Positions 25,301-36,198 are shown, numbered from the stretch's first letter. The stretch is 64,000 nucleotides of DNA from Actinomyces mediterranea (GCF_900155595.1 NZ_FTPB01000002.1:124001-188000); one strand, 5' to 3'. The notes: generated by a model not told the origin, from the sequence alone. Program-made: numbers and translations.

Positions 25301-27031
25301 ATGACTTTCCACGATCAGACGATCTACCAGATCTATCCGCGCTCATTCAAAGACTCCACCGGCACCGGTGTCGGCGATCTGCGCGGCATTATCGACAAAG
25401 TCCCCTACATCGCGTCCTTGGGCGTCGATATGGTGTGGCTCAACCCCTTCTTCGTTTCCCCCCAACGGGATAATGGCTACGACATCGCCGACTATCGCGC
25501 GGTCAATCCCGCACTCGGCACCATGGAGGACTTCGAGGAACTAGTCGAGGCCCTGGGGGCACGCGGCATCGGCGTCATGCTCGATATGGTGCTCAACCAC
25601 ACCTCCACTCAACACGAATGGTTCCAACGTGCCTTGGCGGGCGAGGAGGAGTATCAGGACTTCTACTACCTGCGCTCGGCGGGCCACGACGGAGCGCTGC
25701 CTAATAACTGGGTGTCGAAGTTCGGCGGGAACGCCTGGGCGCCCTTCACCGCGCAGGCCGCAGGTACCGGTATCACTGAGGACACGGCCGCTGAGAACGG
25801 CTTCGATCTGAACCCCGCGGGCCCCGATGCGGGCGATCCCAGCCTGTACTACCTGCACCTGTACGACATCACCCAAGCGGATCTCAACTGGCACAATCCG
25901 CGGGTGCGCCGAGAGCTCGCCGATGTTGTGGCTTTCTGGCGCGACAAGGGCGTTCGAGGATTCCGTTTCGATGTCATCAATGTGATCGGCAAACCCGCAG
26001 ACCTTCCCTCTGCGCCAGAGGGCGCCGACGACCGCAGGATGTACACCGACACCGACCTGGTCGTCCCTTACCTGCGCGAACTAGCGGCAACCAGCTTCGG
26101 TCAGGATCCCGAGATCGTGACCGTCGGTGAGATGTCTTCGACCTCGATCGACAAGTGCATCCTCTACACGAATCCCGAATCCCATGCCCTGTCGATGGCC
26201 TTCAACTTCCACCACCTCAAAGTCGACTACGCCGACGGGAAGAAATGGACCCGGATGCCCTTCGACTTCGCGGCCCTCAAGGGGCTGCTGTCCGACTGGG
26301 GCGTTCGCATGCAAGAAGGCGGCGGCTGGAACGCCCTCTTCTGGAACAATCACGACCAGCCCCGCGCGAATAACCGATTCGGAGACGTCGTCGACTACCC
26401 GGTTGAGACGGCCACCATGCTGGCGAGCACGATCCACCTGCTGCGCGGCACCCCGTATGTCTATATGGGCGAAGAAATCGGGATGACCGACCCCGACTAT
26501 TCCTCGATCGAGGACTACTGCGATGTCGAGGCGGTCAACGCCTTCCACGAACTGGTCGCCTCGGGCATGTCGACCGATGAGGCTTTCACGATCGTCGCCG
26601 CCAAGGCCCGTGACAATGCGCGCACCCCGATGCAATGGGATTCTTCGCCGACGGCGGGGTTCACTTCGGGGACACCCTGGCTGCGCCCCACCAACCAGGA
26701 TCGGATCAATGTCGAAGCCGAGGAGGCGGGCGGCCAGATCCTGCCGTATTACCGTCGATTGATCGCTCTGCGCAAGAGCCACCCGATCATCGCCGAAGGA
26801 TCCTTCGAACCTTACCAGACCGAGCATCCGCAGGTCTTCGCATATATGAGGACATTGGATGAGCGCCGACTGCTGGTCTTGAACAACTTCTACGGCACGC
26901 AGACCGTTATCGACATCCCCGCGGAGTTCATCGGGGCAGAGGTGTTGATCTCCAACTACCCCGACGTCACCGCCCCCTTTGCCGCGTCGGTACCCCTGGC
27001 GCCCTATCAGTCCCTGGCGATCCTCATCTGA
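25301..27031 (+). CDS. treC: Alpha,alpha-phosphotrehalase (GH13 family)
   Basis: 576 residues of the GH13 oligo-1,6-glucosidase type. The catalytic residues are D224 (GFRFDVIN), E277 (TVGEMS) and D352 (WNNHDQPR), and YQIYPRSF lies at the start. With the PTS next to it, the likely job is cytoplasmic hydrolysis of trehalose-6-phosphate to glucose and glucose-6-phosphate, although maltose or sucrose glucosidase activity cannot be ruled out by sequence. I chose the ATG at 25301 because AAGGA lies 6 nt upstream; an in-frame ATG at 25277 has no site. Confidence 0.88.
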   Translation: MTFHDQTIYQIYPRSFKDSTGTGVGDLRGIIDKVPYIASLGVDMVWLNPFFVSPQRDNGYDIADYRAVNPALGTMEDFEELVEALGARGIGVMLDMVLNHTSTQHEWFQRALAGEEEYQDFYYLRSAGHDGALPNNWVSKFGGNAWAPFTAQAAGTGITEDTAAENGFDLNPAGPDAGDPSLYYLHLYDITQADLNWHNPRVRRELADVVAFWRDKGVRGFRFDVINVIGKPADLPSAPEGADDRRMYTDTDLVVPYLRELAATSFGQDPEIVTVGEMSSTSIDKCILYTNPESHALSMAFNFHHLKVDYADGKKWTRMPFDFAALKGLLSDWGVRMQEGGGWNALFWNNHDQPRANNRFGDVVDYPVETATMLASTIHLLRGTPYVYMGEEIGMTDPDYSSIEDYCDVEAVNAFHELVASGMSTDEAFTIVAAKARDNARTPMQWDSSPTAGFTSGTPWLRPTNQDRINVEAEEAGGQILPYYRRLIALRKSHPIIAEGSFEPYQTEHPQVFAYMRTLDERRLLVLNNFYGTQTVIDIPAEFIGAEVLISNYPDVTAPFAASVPLAPYQSLAILI

Positions 27032-27083
27032 TGATCGCCCCGATTCGATCTTCGACATGACGACACACGAAAAGGACCCAGCA

Positions 27084-29099
27084 ATGCACCCGGAACACGA
27101 TGTGATTGTGGCGCCCATGGCGGGCACGATCGTACCGATCGAGCAAGTAGCGGATCCGGTCTTCTCATCCAAGAAGATGGGCGACGGATTCGGTGTTGAA
27201 CCCACGGGCGGCGCAATCGTCTCTCCCGTGGCGGGCACCGTCACAATGGTCGCCCGCACCGCTCATGCCTTCGCGGTGAGGACCGCGTCGGGCGCGGATA
27301 TCCTCGTCCATATGGGCATCGACACCGTCGAGCTAGACGGGGCGCCCTTCACGCTGAAAATCGCCAAGGGCGACACGGTCTCTACGGGCGATTCGGTGGG
27401 AACCATGGACTTGGCCGCGGTCGAGGCCGCTGGGAAGTCCACCACCACCATGGTGGTCTTCACCAATGGGAAGAAGCACGGCGGAGCCTTCAGCCTCAAC
27501 CCCGGCGCTGTCGGCCTCGGCACCCCCGTCGCGAGTATCAGCCCAGTCCAAGCGGCGCCGAGCGCGGCGGCCGCGCCGTCCGCCCCCGCGAATGACGATC
27601 CGGCTCGCGCGAAACTGAGCGGCTATGACCTGCTAGCCCACGACATCATCACGGGAGTGGGCGGCCCCGACAACATCAAGAGCGTCATCCACTGCATCAC
27701 CCGCATCCGCTTCTACCTCAATGACGATTCCCTGGCCGACGACGAGTTCGTCAAGAGCCTCGATGTCATCGACGTGGCAAAGGCAGCTGGACAGTACCAG
27801 GTGGTCATCGGCCAAGCGGTCGACGACGTCTACGAGGCGATCACCGCGCGCCTGGGCGGTGCGGGCGAGGCCGTGGAGGAGGAGATCGAGCGGCCCACCA
27901 CGCTGCTGGGCTGGATCACCTTCGGATTCTCCTCACTGATCGGCGTGATCACCGGCTCGATGATCCCCATCGTCGGCCTGCTCGCAGCCTCCGGCATCCT
28001 CAAGGGCATTCTCGCGCTGCTCACACAATTCAATGTTGTGGAGGCGGGGACGAATACCTACATGATCATTGATGCGATGTCGTCCTCGATGTTCTACTTC
28101 CTGCCGATCATCATCGGCTTCACCGCGGCCAAGCGCCTGGGTTCCGACCCGATCATCGTGGCGATCATCGGCGGCGTGCTGGTATTCCCGTCCCTGGTGA
28201 ATATGTCGAATCCCGACGCCGAGGGCTACCGAGTCGTCGCACAGTTCGGCAACACGGTGTTCAACTCCGACTTCTTCGGGATCCCGATTTCGCTGCCGTC
28301 TGGCAATGCCTACGCCTACTCGATCTTCCCCATGATCGTCGCCGCGTGGCTGGCCGCGAAGATCGAGCCGCTGCTCAAGAAGTACATCCCCCTCGTGCTG
28401 CGCTCCATCTTCGCTCCCCTCATCGAGGTCTTCGTGGTCTCCGCCCTAGTGCTCGTCGTCTTCGGCCCGATCATCATGTTCATCTCCGGCGGACTGGCCA
28501 ATGGCATCAACTCGATCCTGTCCTTCAGCTACCCGGCGGCGGGCCTGCTGATCGGCGGCTTCTATCAGGTGCTCGTCATCTTCGGCCTGCATTGGGCGGT
28601 GATTCCGCTGGTCGCCTCGCAGATTGCGATCGATGGTTCCTCTCCGCTGAACGCGATCATCTCAGCCACGATGATCGCCCAGGGCGGCGGGGCCCTCGCC
28701 ATCTGGCTCAAGGCGCGCAACGCCCGTATCAAGACTCTCGCCGGCCCGGCGACGATCTCCGCATTCTGCGGAATCACCGAGCCCGCCATGTACGGTCTGA
28801 ACCTCAAGTACGGCCGAGTCTTCATCACCGCTTCCCTCGGCGGCGCCGTCGGCGGCCTGTTGACCGGATTGTTCAATGTGAACATGTGGGGCTTCACCGG
28901 CGCCTTCGTCGGCTTCCCCTCGTTCGTCAACCCCGAGGGCATCGACGGGAGCTTCACCGGCTTCTGGATCGCCTCACTGGCGGCGCTGATCGTGTCTTTC
29001 ACCGCCACCTACTTCTTCGGCTTCACAGAGGAGGACTTCGAGGCCGAACACGAGGTGAAGAAGGTGCGTCTGGGCAGGCGCGAGCCCGTCGCCTCCTGA
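27084..29099 (+). CDS. Trehalose-type PTS transporter, EIIABC fusion
   Basis: 671 residues in the order A-B-C. EIIA (1-150) has HAF His61 and the phospho-His76 in ILVHMGIDT. EIIB (175-255) has phospho-Cys204 in VIHCITRIRF. EIIC (275-650) has about ten membrane helices and SAFCGITEPAMYG. It imports and phosphorylates the sugar in one step at the membrane. The EIIA-first order is less common than B-C-A. The ATG at 27084 is preceded by AAAAGGA; an ATG at 27057 is possible. Linkage to treC supports trehalose; sucrose or glucoside specificity is an alternative. Confidence 0.88.
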   Translation: MHPEHDVIVAPMAGTIVPIEQVADPVFSSKKMGDGFGVEPTGGAIVSPVAGTVTMVARTAHAFAVRTASGADILVHMGIDTVELDGAPFTLKIAKGDTVSTGDSVGTMDLAAVEAAGKSTTTMVVFTNGKKHGGAFSLNPGAVGLGTPVASISPVQAAPSAAAAPSAPANDDPARAKLSGYDLLAHDIITGVGGPDNIKSVIHCITRIRFYLNDDSLADDEFVKSLDVIDVAKAAGQYQVVIGQAVDDVYEAITARLGGAGEAVEEEIERPTTLLGWITFGFSSLIGVITGSMIPIVGLLAASGILKGILALLTQFNVVEAGTNTYMIIDAMSSSMFYFLPIIIGFTAAKRLGSDPIIVAIIGGVLVFPSLVNMSNPDAEGYRVVAQFGNTVFNSDFFGIPISLPSGNAYAYSIFPMIVAAWLAAKIEPLLKKYIPLVLRSIFAPLIEVFVVSALVLVVFGPIIMFISGGLANGINSILSFSYPAAGLLIGGFYQVLVIFGLHWAVIPLVASQIAIDGSSPLNAIISATMIAQGGGALAIWLKARNARIKTLAGPATISAFCGITEPAMYGLNLKYGRVFITASLGGAVGGLLTGLFNVNMWGFTGAFVGFPSFVNPEGIDGSFTGFWIASLAALIVSFTATYFFGFTEEDFEAEHEVKKVRLGRREPVAS

Positions 29100-29143
29100 G
29101 CACCGATTCCCGACTGCATGACCGGTGAACGGGGGCTTTACGC

Positions 29144-29324
29144 AGCCTGCTCAAGTACGTCGGCGCCTACACCGCTGAGCTCGCAGGCCTCGACGTCATC
29201 ACCTTCACTGCCGGCATCGGCAAACCGCACATCGTGTTAATCCGACTCGTCGGTGACCCTGCTCGTCTACCCGACGAATGAGGAGTCGACGATCGCGCGC
29301 CAGGCCGCTGACCGTCATCTGTGA
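29144..29324 (+). pseudogene. Acetate kinase C-terminal remnant
   Basis: Two short stretches of acetate kinase survive. LLKYVGAYTAELAGLDVITF then TAGIGKP corresponds to the usual YIGAYAA..AIVFTAGIGEN region. In a second frame, VTLLVYPTNEESTIARQAA corresponds to the VxVVPTNEExxIAR end, followed by a stop. The middle is missing and the frame is broken, so it is dead. No other ackA-pta part is present nearby. It marks a deletion or a recombination scar after the PTS gene. Confidence 0.7.
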
Positions 29325-29454
29325 GAACCCGATATACGAGGAGGGACCGGGTTCCTGATCGACAGGACTCCGGACCTCCCCTATTCGAACGCCGGGACGT
29401 TCTGCACATCATTCGTCGCTTCCCCCTCGTCGGGCCAGCGGATTCACGCTCCCC

Positions 29455-30219
29455 TCATCTTCTCTCGATCGTTCGATGGCGGACCACGAGGGCAGTGATC
29501 CCCACTGCGACAACGGTGTCGATGAGACCGGCCATGATGAGAATCGCAACCGTTTCCCCCTCGATCACCCCAGAACCGCTCACAGCGGACGATCCGAGGA
29601 GTATTCCCCGTGTGCATAAGGCGTGCGGGAGGGCGAAGGACAGCGCCCGAGCGATCGTGCCCGGCAGAACCGTCGAGAGAAAACCGAGGATCGAGGCCCC
29701 CATGGCGAGTGCGGCGGGCCCGGCGAAGGACTTCATCAGCATCGACAGCAACGATTGGACGAGGATGAGCGGCACCGAGAGGACGATGACGAGAAGGGAT
29801 GAGGCGATGAAAGAAGGGGGGATGCTCGGGCCCAGACCGACGGCGGTCCCGAATGCCCAGGTGTAGCCGATGAAGCACGCTTGGAGCGCCGATGTCGGAA
29901 TCATGATGACGAACGCCTTGGTGAGAACCAGTTTCAGGGGCGAGATTCCACAGGTCAATGCCGCATTCCATGAGGACGAGCGGTGTTCTGGACGCCAGAC
30001 GGCGGAGGCGATGAGGCCGATCCCCACCGCGTAGAAGATGATTCCGTAGAACAAGGTCGTCTGACCGATCAGGGATACCCATCCATTATCAAGCACGTCC
30101 CTGTTCATCCAGTAGTTGATGCCTCCGGAGATGACGGCGAGCAACGACAGGAGCGGGACGAACGCCCACACCATCGAGCGGCGGAGTTTGAGAAGCTCTG
30201 CGCGGACCACGCCACTCAC
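29455..30219 (-). CDS. ABC transporter permease (lantibiotic-immunity type), second subunit
   Basis: 254 residues with six membrane helices (about 12-32, 53-75, 100-125, 140-165, 175-195, 225-245). The start is the GTG at 30217-30219 overlapping the previous stop as GTGA; the longer upstream frame is just the end of the neighbouring gene read in another frame. It resembles ABC2-type permeases of BcrB/LanE-LanG systems that remove peptide antibiotics from the membrane. It is the last gene of a three-gene operon. Confidence 0.78.
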   Translation of the reverse strand: MSGVVRAELLKLRRSMVWAFVPLLSLLAVISGGINYWMNRDVLDNGWVSLIGQTTLFYGIIFYAVGIGLIASAVWRPEHRSSSWNAALTCGISPLKLVLTKAFVIMIPTSALQACFIGYTWAFGTAVGLGPSIPPSFIASSLLVIVLSVPLILVQSLLSMLMKSFAGPAALAMGASILGFLSTVLPGTIARALSFALPHALCTRGILLGSSAVSGSGVIEGETVAILIMAGLIDTVVAVGITALVVRHRTIERR

Positions 30220-31064
30220 CTCTCGATCGTGTCCGCGCGGCGCGTCAGCACCACGAAAACGGCTGTTGCGAGGAGGACGAGCCCGATGAGCCACACGACG
30301 CCCGGCTCGCAGTATTCGATCTGCACGTGCTCGCCCTCGCCAATCAGGCGAGTCGGATTGATGACGGCGAAGTACCCCCACGGCAGCCAGCGGGCGACGG
30401 CCAGAGGAGCGAGGAACAGGTACATTCCCGCGAAGGCCCCCAGGATTCCGATTCCCATGCCGATGAGCTGGTTCTCGAAACGGGCGGAGAGGAGAACGTG
30501 ACCGGCCGCGAGCGCGCAGTCGACGATCCAGAGCATGAGGAAGTAGCCGATCCAGGGACCCTCATCGAGGGGGACTGTGATCCCCGAATGCAGTCCGAGC
30601 AGAATCAGTGCTCCGAGCTGGAGACCGCACGCGAAAAGGAGAATCAGGGCGAGGACGATGAGTTTGACGCGCATGAGCCTCCCCGGCCTTGTCCCCGCTG
30701 CAGCGTTGAGGATCCATCCTCCCCCGCTGTTCTCCATATCCACCTGCCGAGAGGAGATGACGGCAACGAGGATCGGATGAAGGAGCGCGTTGATCATTGC
30801 GACGCCGAGGAGCTCGTGCGCCCACGGCGATTTCGACGGCTCGGAGGCGATCGCCTGGGAACTCGCGCTGTACAGGGTCGCTCCCTCGAAGAGGATGATG
30901 ACGCCGATGAGAGCGAGGACGATCGCCGGGGTGCGCAAGCGTCGCATTTTCGAGATCTCTATCCTCACAAGTGCGACGAGGCCGATCCGGGCCCGTTCGG
31001 ACACTCGCGCCTTCGAAGTTCCGGGGGCTCCCGTCGTCGACGAGGCTCTGACACGGGTGCTCAT
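30216..31064 (-). CDS. ABC transporter permease (lantibiotic-immunity type), first subunit
   Basis: 282 residues: a cytoplasmic N-terminus of about 35 residues, then six membrane helices with a soluble loop SSRQVDMENSGGGWILNAA, which resembles the ABC2 permease loop following helix 2. The ATG at 31062-31064 overlaps the ATPase stop (ATGA), so the genes are coupled. It pairs with the permease downstream to form a heterodimeric channel. Confidence 0.78.
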   Translation of the reverse strand: MSTRVRASSTTGAPGTSKARVSERARIGLVALVRIEISKMRRLRTPAIVLALIGVIILFEGATLYSASSQAIASEPSKSPWAHELLGVAMINALLHPILVAVISSRQVDMENSGGGWILNAAAGTRPGRLMRVKLIVLALILLFACGLQLGALILLGLHSGITVPLDEGPWIGYFLMLWIVDCALAAGHVLLSARFENQLIGMGIGILGAFAGMYLFLAPLAVARWLPWGYFAVINPTRLIGEGEHVQIEYCEPGVVWLIGLVLLATAVFVVLTRRADTIER

Positions 31065-32014
31065 CGTAAACCGCCGTTCTGAGCGGTGAGATCCATGAAC
31101 ACGTCCTCCAATGATTGTGCCGCCCGTCGGACCTCGTGAATCGGGATATCGGCTTGTACGAGCTCGGCGATGACACGGGCGACATCGTCCTCGCGGCATC
31201 CGGGGACTGTGAGGCCGAGCGGAGTCACGCTCCCGGGGAAACCGAGGTCGTGCGCCCGTGCGGCTTGGGGAGTCGAGATGATGACATCGGGTATGGAACG
31301 GGAGAAGAGTTCGTCCCGGCTGCCCTGGAAGACGAGTCGCCCCTCGGACAGGATTCCGAGGACGGAGGCCATCTTGTCGACCTCGTCGAGGAGGTGACTG
31401 GAGACCATGACGGTGACGCCCTCGCCGGCGAGGCGGATGAGGAGTTCGCGGATTTCTTCAATTCCGGCGGGGTCGAGGCCGTTCGTCGGCTCGTCAAGGA
31501 CGAGGAGGCGCGGCTGGCGCGCAAGCGCCATCGCGATGCCGAGCCGCTGCTTCATGCCGAGGGAGTACTGGCGTTGGAGACGATCCTTGTGCGCGGTGAG
31601 TCCGACGAGATCGAGGGCATGAGCGATCTGTTGATCCGTCAGGCGGAGCATCTTCTGGACTATCCGCATATTCTCCATTCCGGTGAGGTGGCCGTATCCG
31701 GGCGGAGTCTCGATCATCGAGCCGATGCGGGGCATGAGCTGGGCCCGAGTCCTTTCATCAGCGCGCCGTCCGAAGAGGTCGACCTCACCGGAAGTCGGGA
31801 CGAGCAGGCCGAGGATCATCTTCATCGTCGTCGACTTGCCCGACCCGTTGGGGCCGAGGAACCCGTAGACGCATCCGGCGGGGATGCGAAGGTCGAGGGA
31901 ATCAACGACTGCGCGGTCGTTGAAGCGCTTGGTGAGGTCATGGGTGACGACGACATCGGTGGCGGATGAGGCCGAGGAGTCCTCTTGTTGTTGCGACAAT
32001 GTTGTATACGTCAT
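31061..32014 (-). CDS. ABC transporter ATP-binding protein, BcrA/LanF type
   Basis: 317 residues. Walker A is GPNGSGKST, the signature region YSLGMKQRLGIAMALARQP, Walker B LLVLDEPTNGLDP, and the H-loop SSHLLDEV. The YSLGMKQR form of the signature is typical of bacitracin and lantibiotic exporters. A C-terminal extension of about 80 residues follows the cassette. I start it at the ATG at 32012-32014; neither this nor the ATGs at 32050-32053 has a ribosome site, so translation may be leaderless. Confidence 0.85.
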   Translation of the reverse strand: MTYTTLSQQQEDSSASSATDVVVTHDLTKRFNDRAVVDSLDLRIPAGCVYGFLGPNGSGKSTTMKMILGLLVPTSGEVDLFGRRADERTRAQLMPRIGSMIETPPGYGHLTGMENMRIVQKMLRLTDQQIAHALDLVGLTAHKDRLQRQYSLGMKQRLGIAMALARQPRLLVLDEPTNGLDPAGIEEIRELLIRLAGEGVTVMVSSHLLDEVDKMASVLGILSEGRLVFQGSRDELFSRSIPDVIISTPQAARAHDLGFPGSVTPLGLTVPGCREDDVARVIAELVQADIPIHEVRRAAQSLEDVFMDLTAQNGGLR

Positions 32015-32082
32015 GACGATGATGATGTCGTTTCGCCGGGCGCCCCGCATCATGCCGGGGGATCATTCTTGTCCTCGTCGAC

Positions 32083-32098
32083 TCATACCAGGGTATGA
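32083..32098. promoter_or_regulatory. Palindrome upstream of the BcrA-type operon
   Basis: Perfect 7-bp arms TCATACC and GGTATGA are separated by 2 nt, about 70 nt before the ATPase start and between it and the histidine-kinase remnant. A TATACC box lies beside it. It is likely an operator or a response-regulator site; no regulator gene survives next to it. Confidence 0.45.
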
Positions 32099-32173
32099 CG
32101 AGGTATAGCAGGCACTCTTTTACGGTGGGAGCATAGTAACGCCGAGTCCCGACGGACCAAGTCCGAACTCTGA

Positions 32174-32470
32174 CGCACCGTCATCCCGAATTGGGGCGAT
32201 CTGTTCGTCGCCTGCCTCGTGATCATGACGGCGCGGAATGACACCACGAACCCGGAAGGTTTAGCCGGGCGTGAAGTGTTCCTCCTTATGGGAGTGTGCA
32301 CGGCGGTTGCGATCGCGTACAGGCGGCGCTTCCCTCTCGCTTGCGTCGGGCTCATCGCCGCTCTCATGGTTCTCCGCACTGTGCTCTTCACGCAGGTCAG
32401 CCTCGTCGCGATCGTGGCGACGCTCGTTTCCGTGTGGACGAGCCAATCCAGGATCGATCCCCCTGGCGCT
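32174..32470 (+). pseudogene. Histidine kinase N-terminal remnant
   Basis: The frame RTVIPNWGDLFVACLVIMTA, then VAIAYRRRFPLACVGLIAAL and a further hydrophobic span ending SVWTSQSRI, looks like the membrane part of a NarL-class sensor kinase (AYRRRxPL is typical of the second helix turn). No in-frame start is found upstream and no kinase domain follows. It is divergent from the ABC operon, where such two-component genes usually sit. The identification rests on about 80 residues. Confidence 0.45.
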
Positions 32471-32677
32471 GGCTGTCTTTCCGCCCTCGGACCAAGACCC
32501 GACCACTGCGATCCGACCACCGTCGAATCCCCTCCACAGGATTCTTAGAAGCCCTGTGACATCGTCTGGACAGTTGCCTAGTATGGGTCGCGGTTCGTTT
32601 CCCATCGTCCCGAGGTTCGCGCCTACCCGCTCATGTGTTCGACCGCCCTCGGGACGGCTTTGACACAAGAGGTTCTG

Positions 32678-35600
32678 ATGTCTACTCCGATGACCACTGC
32701 GGATGTTCGTTTCGATTTCGCGGCGGCGTCGGATTTGGCGGCGAAGTGCCGGGCGGCCAAGTCGCGCATCGAGGAATTGCACGGTTCTCGACTGGGATGG
32801 GTGTTCACCGCCATGCAGGACTTCTCGGGCTATTTCTCCAGGCTCTTCGCCGAGAACTCGAGGGCTGAGGGCGTCGACGCGGCGAATCTGTGCACGTGCT
32901 TGGAGGATGTCGCTGCGAAGGCCGAGAAGCTGGCAGAACTTGCGCGTTTGGAGAATGCGGCGCGTGAGCGCGCCCGGGAGTGGCAGGCCCGCCGGGATCA
33001 GATGTGGGAGGTCACGCGGGAGTGGAACGACTTCTGGGATATTGATCAGCGTCCTGCGGGCACGAATGGTCCTGCACCGTCTTTGCAGATTGCGCCGACG
33101 ACGATGCTGGCGCGTCAGACGCCGTCGTCGGGCACGGGAGCCGAGAACGGCACATCCTCTGCGCGACCGGAGAACCTGCGCTCCTTCGCCGTCAACTACG
33201 ATGGCGCGGATGACGAGTTGGATTCGATCATCGCGGGACTTCGGGCGGCGGATCAGGCTTTCCAATCGGGGTGCGAGTGGGGAAGCCTGTCGGTCGCGTC
33301 GGTATGGACGGGCTTCGATTCGTACATCGCGGCGAATCGGGCGGATGCCCAGTGGGCGAATACGATCGCTGCGGCTTTCGAGGCCTCAGGCGGTTCAGGC
33401 GGAATCTCGACGTTGTCAAATGCGACGCTGATGTCGGCGTTGGCGGCTGTGGGCGTCGAATTGTCGCGTCAGGGCGTCGCCATGGTTCCGGCGCAGATGC
33501 AGGGCATCGCTCCTTCATCGGGTTTCGTCGACGATCCGGTCAATGCGGCGACAGGCAATTTCATCGAGCCGGAGACCGACCTGGCGTTCATGGGCGGCGC
33601 TGTGGGGATGGCGTGGCGCAGGATGTACAACTCCATGTCGACACAGGTCGGCGCGTTCGGTCCGGGCTGGTTCAGCGTCGCGGATTCGCGCGTCGAGCTC
33701 GACCAGGTCGGCGGGGTCGGCGAGGCCCGGTGGTGGATGCCCGATGGACGCCTGGTGCGTTTTCCTCGCGAGGGCGGGGGGTGGGGCCGTTCGCTGGGCG
33801 ACTCGTTCTGGATTCGTCGTGAGGACCCCCTCGTCGGGGATTTCATCGTCTCCGACGCGGAGGGCGGAAGCTGGACCTATGATGCTTCCGGGCGTTTGAT
33901 GGCGTTCACGCAGGGCCCTGGGACGACCGTATGCTGCGAATGGACGGGCGAAACTCTGTCCGCCCTCGTTCATGAGAGGGGCCGTCGCCTCGACATCACG
34001 TGGAGTGACGACTCCTCGCGGATCGTTGAGGTCGCAGGCTGCGGGCGTCGCGTGACGTACTCCTACGACGAGGCCGGGCCGAGTGTCCACCCAGTGTTCC
34101 CCTGCGGGGCGCGTGTCGCGCTACACCTACGCCCCGGGCGGTGTGACGGAGGTGTCGGATTCGGACGGATCGCGCGCGAACACGTGGATCAATGACGCGT
34201 CCGGGCGTCTCGTCGGCGTGATCGACGCCGATGGCGGCCACCAGCGTTTGGCGTACGACCGGTGGGGTCGGCGGGTCATGGCTGAGGACAGGTCGGGTGG
34301 TCTGACGGTCAGCGAGTACGACTCTCGCGGGCGCATGGTGGCGTCGTTGAACCCGGCGGGTGTGCGCACGCAGATGGCCTGGGATGAGCTCGATCGCCTC
34401 ACCGAGATGGTCGTGTCGTATCCGGCGCCCGCGGATCCTCAGGGCGTCCCGGCTGCGGAGCCGATGTCGGTGTCTCGAACGAGTTTCGCTTACGAGGGCG
34501 ATTCGCGCGATCCGAGCCTCATCGTCGACCCGGTTGGCGGGCGCACGACGATGGAGTGGGAGGCCGGCCTGTTGCGCTCGGTCTCGGATCCGACGGGTGT
34601 GTCATTGAGGTACGAGTACAACCGCTTCGGCGACCTTGTCGGAATCGTCAACGCCGAGGGCGGGCGGGCTTCGTTCGACTACGACGAGGCGCGGGCCGTC
34701 CGGTGTCGTTCACGTCCGCAGCGGGTTCGGTGACGCGCTACGCGTACGACGAGGCCGGTCGCGTGGTGTCGCGCCTGGATCCTGATGGCGCCCAGTGGCG
34801 GTGGGAGTTCAGCGATGCCGGGCGCCTGACGGCGACCATCGACCCTTATGGGGCGAGGTCGAGCGTCGAGTACGGGCCATCGGGTTTGGAGGCGTCGTCG
34901 ACGGATCCGTTGGGCCGCGTCATTACGTCGACCTGGGATGACTTGGGGAATCTGGCTTCGGTGACGCTGCCGGATGGGCGGACCTGGGGATTCGTGCACG
35001 ATCCGCTGTCGCGTTTGCGGGAGGTCGTCTCGCCGACTGGGGCGACCCGGTCGGCACGATCACTGAGGTCGCGTGGGGCCAGGATGCGTCCGCCGTCGAT
35101 GATGAGGCCGTTGAGGGGGTCGTTTCGGATGCTTTGGGTCGGCCTGTCCGTTTCCGTGATGGGTCGGGCGATCAGATCGTCGTGCGCGATCCGGCGGGGC
35201 GCATCGCCGAGACCGTCGATGCGGACGGGACGCTGACGAGCATCGAACGCGATGCGGCGGGGCGGCCGATCCGTGTCGAGCGGGCCGGTGTTGCGACGAC
35301 GATCGCCTACGACGCCCTTGGCCGCCGGGTACGAGTCGAGGGGTCCGCGGGTGCGGTGGAGTACGACTACGATGCGGACCACCGGCTCATCTGTCAGCGC
35401 GGGCCCGTGGGCGAGGTTCGCTACGAGTGGGATGTGTACTCTCGTTTGACGCGCGTCAGCGCACCCGGAACGACGCCGACCACGTACTCCTACGATCTGG
35501 CCGGTCGTCTCGTCGCGATGCGCGATGCGGCGTGGGGGAAGAGGCGTTTCGCTTACGACGCTGCGGGTCAGCTCACGTCGATCACGAATGCGTTGGGCGG

Positions 35601-36198
35601 GTCCACTCATTTCGGTTATGACGAGTGCGCTCGCCTGGTGTCGCAGACGAATCCCGTGGGCGGGACCACGCGGCGCGAGTACACGCCCGACGACCTCGTT
35701 TCGGCCGTCACTGACCCTGTGGGGCGCACGTGGCGAGCCGGCTACGACGCCGCCGGTCGTCTCCTGTTCACCGAGTCCCCCGATGGGGTGCGCGTCGACG
35801 CGTTGGCAGCGGTGCCGACTCCGGGCGACGTGGCGTGCGACGAGGCCTCTGACGACCTGGTGTACGTGCGCGACGAGGACGGGGCGCTGGTGCGCATCGA
35901 GGGCGGCGCGTTCGGGACCGTGTCGTATGAGTACGCCGATTCGTCGACCCGTATGATCGCCGAGGGCCTGACCCAACAGTGGGACACCGACGAGCTGGGC
36001 CGCGTCGCCTCCTACCAGGTCCAGACCCCGCAGGGATCGTCTACGACCGTCTTATCCTACGACGAGGCCGGGCGCCGCACCCGCGAGGACGGGCCCGACG
36101 GCGCCGTGTCCTACTCGTGGACCCCAACAAGTCAACTCGCCTCAATACAACGCGCCTTACAGACGTCGACCATCACCTGGGACAAAGACGGCCACTAG
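32678..36198 (+). pseudogene. RHS/YD-repeat polymorphic toxin gene with three frameshifts and no toxin end
   Basis: The product begins with a helical N-terminus (1-115), a DUF6531-like region (DPVNAATGNFIEPETDL near 288) and then many YD repeats (YSYDEAG, YAYDEAGRV, YDALGRRV, YSYDLAGRL). The frame breaks near 34079 (one extra C), near 34690 (two extra bases) and near 35035 (a larger loss). The reading ends at 36198, where an IS3 remnant starts, so the RHS core end and the variable C-terminal toxin are gone. No immunity gene follows. The ATG at 32678 has an AGAGG site. The first break leaves a possible 505-residue N-terminal product. Confidence 0.85.

Noticed and set aside
32219-32548. Complete small membrane protein of 109 residues
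   Set aside because: The hydrophobic part continues upstream of any start without a ribosome site, and the C-terminal third is low-complexity; a kinase remnant explains it better.
34846-35976. 376-codon minus-strand frame over the RHS gene
   Set aside because: Antisense to the YD repeats; the periodic sequence keeps the complement open by chance.
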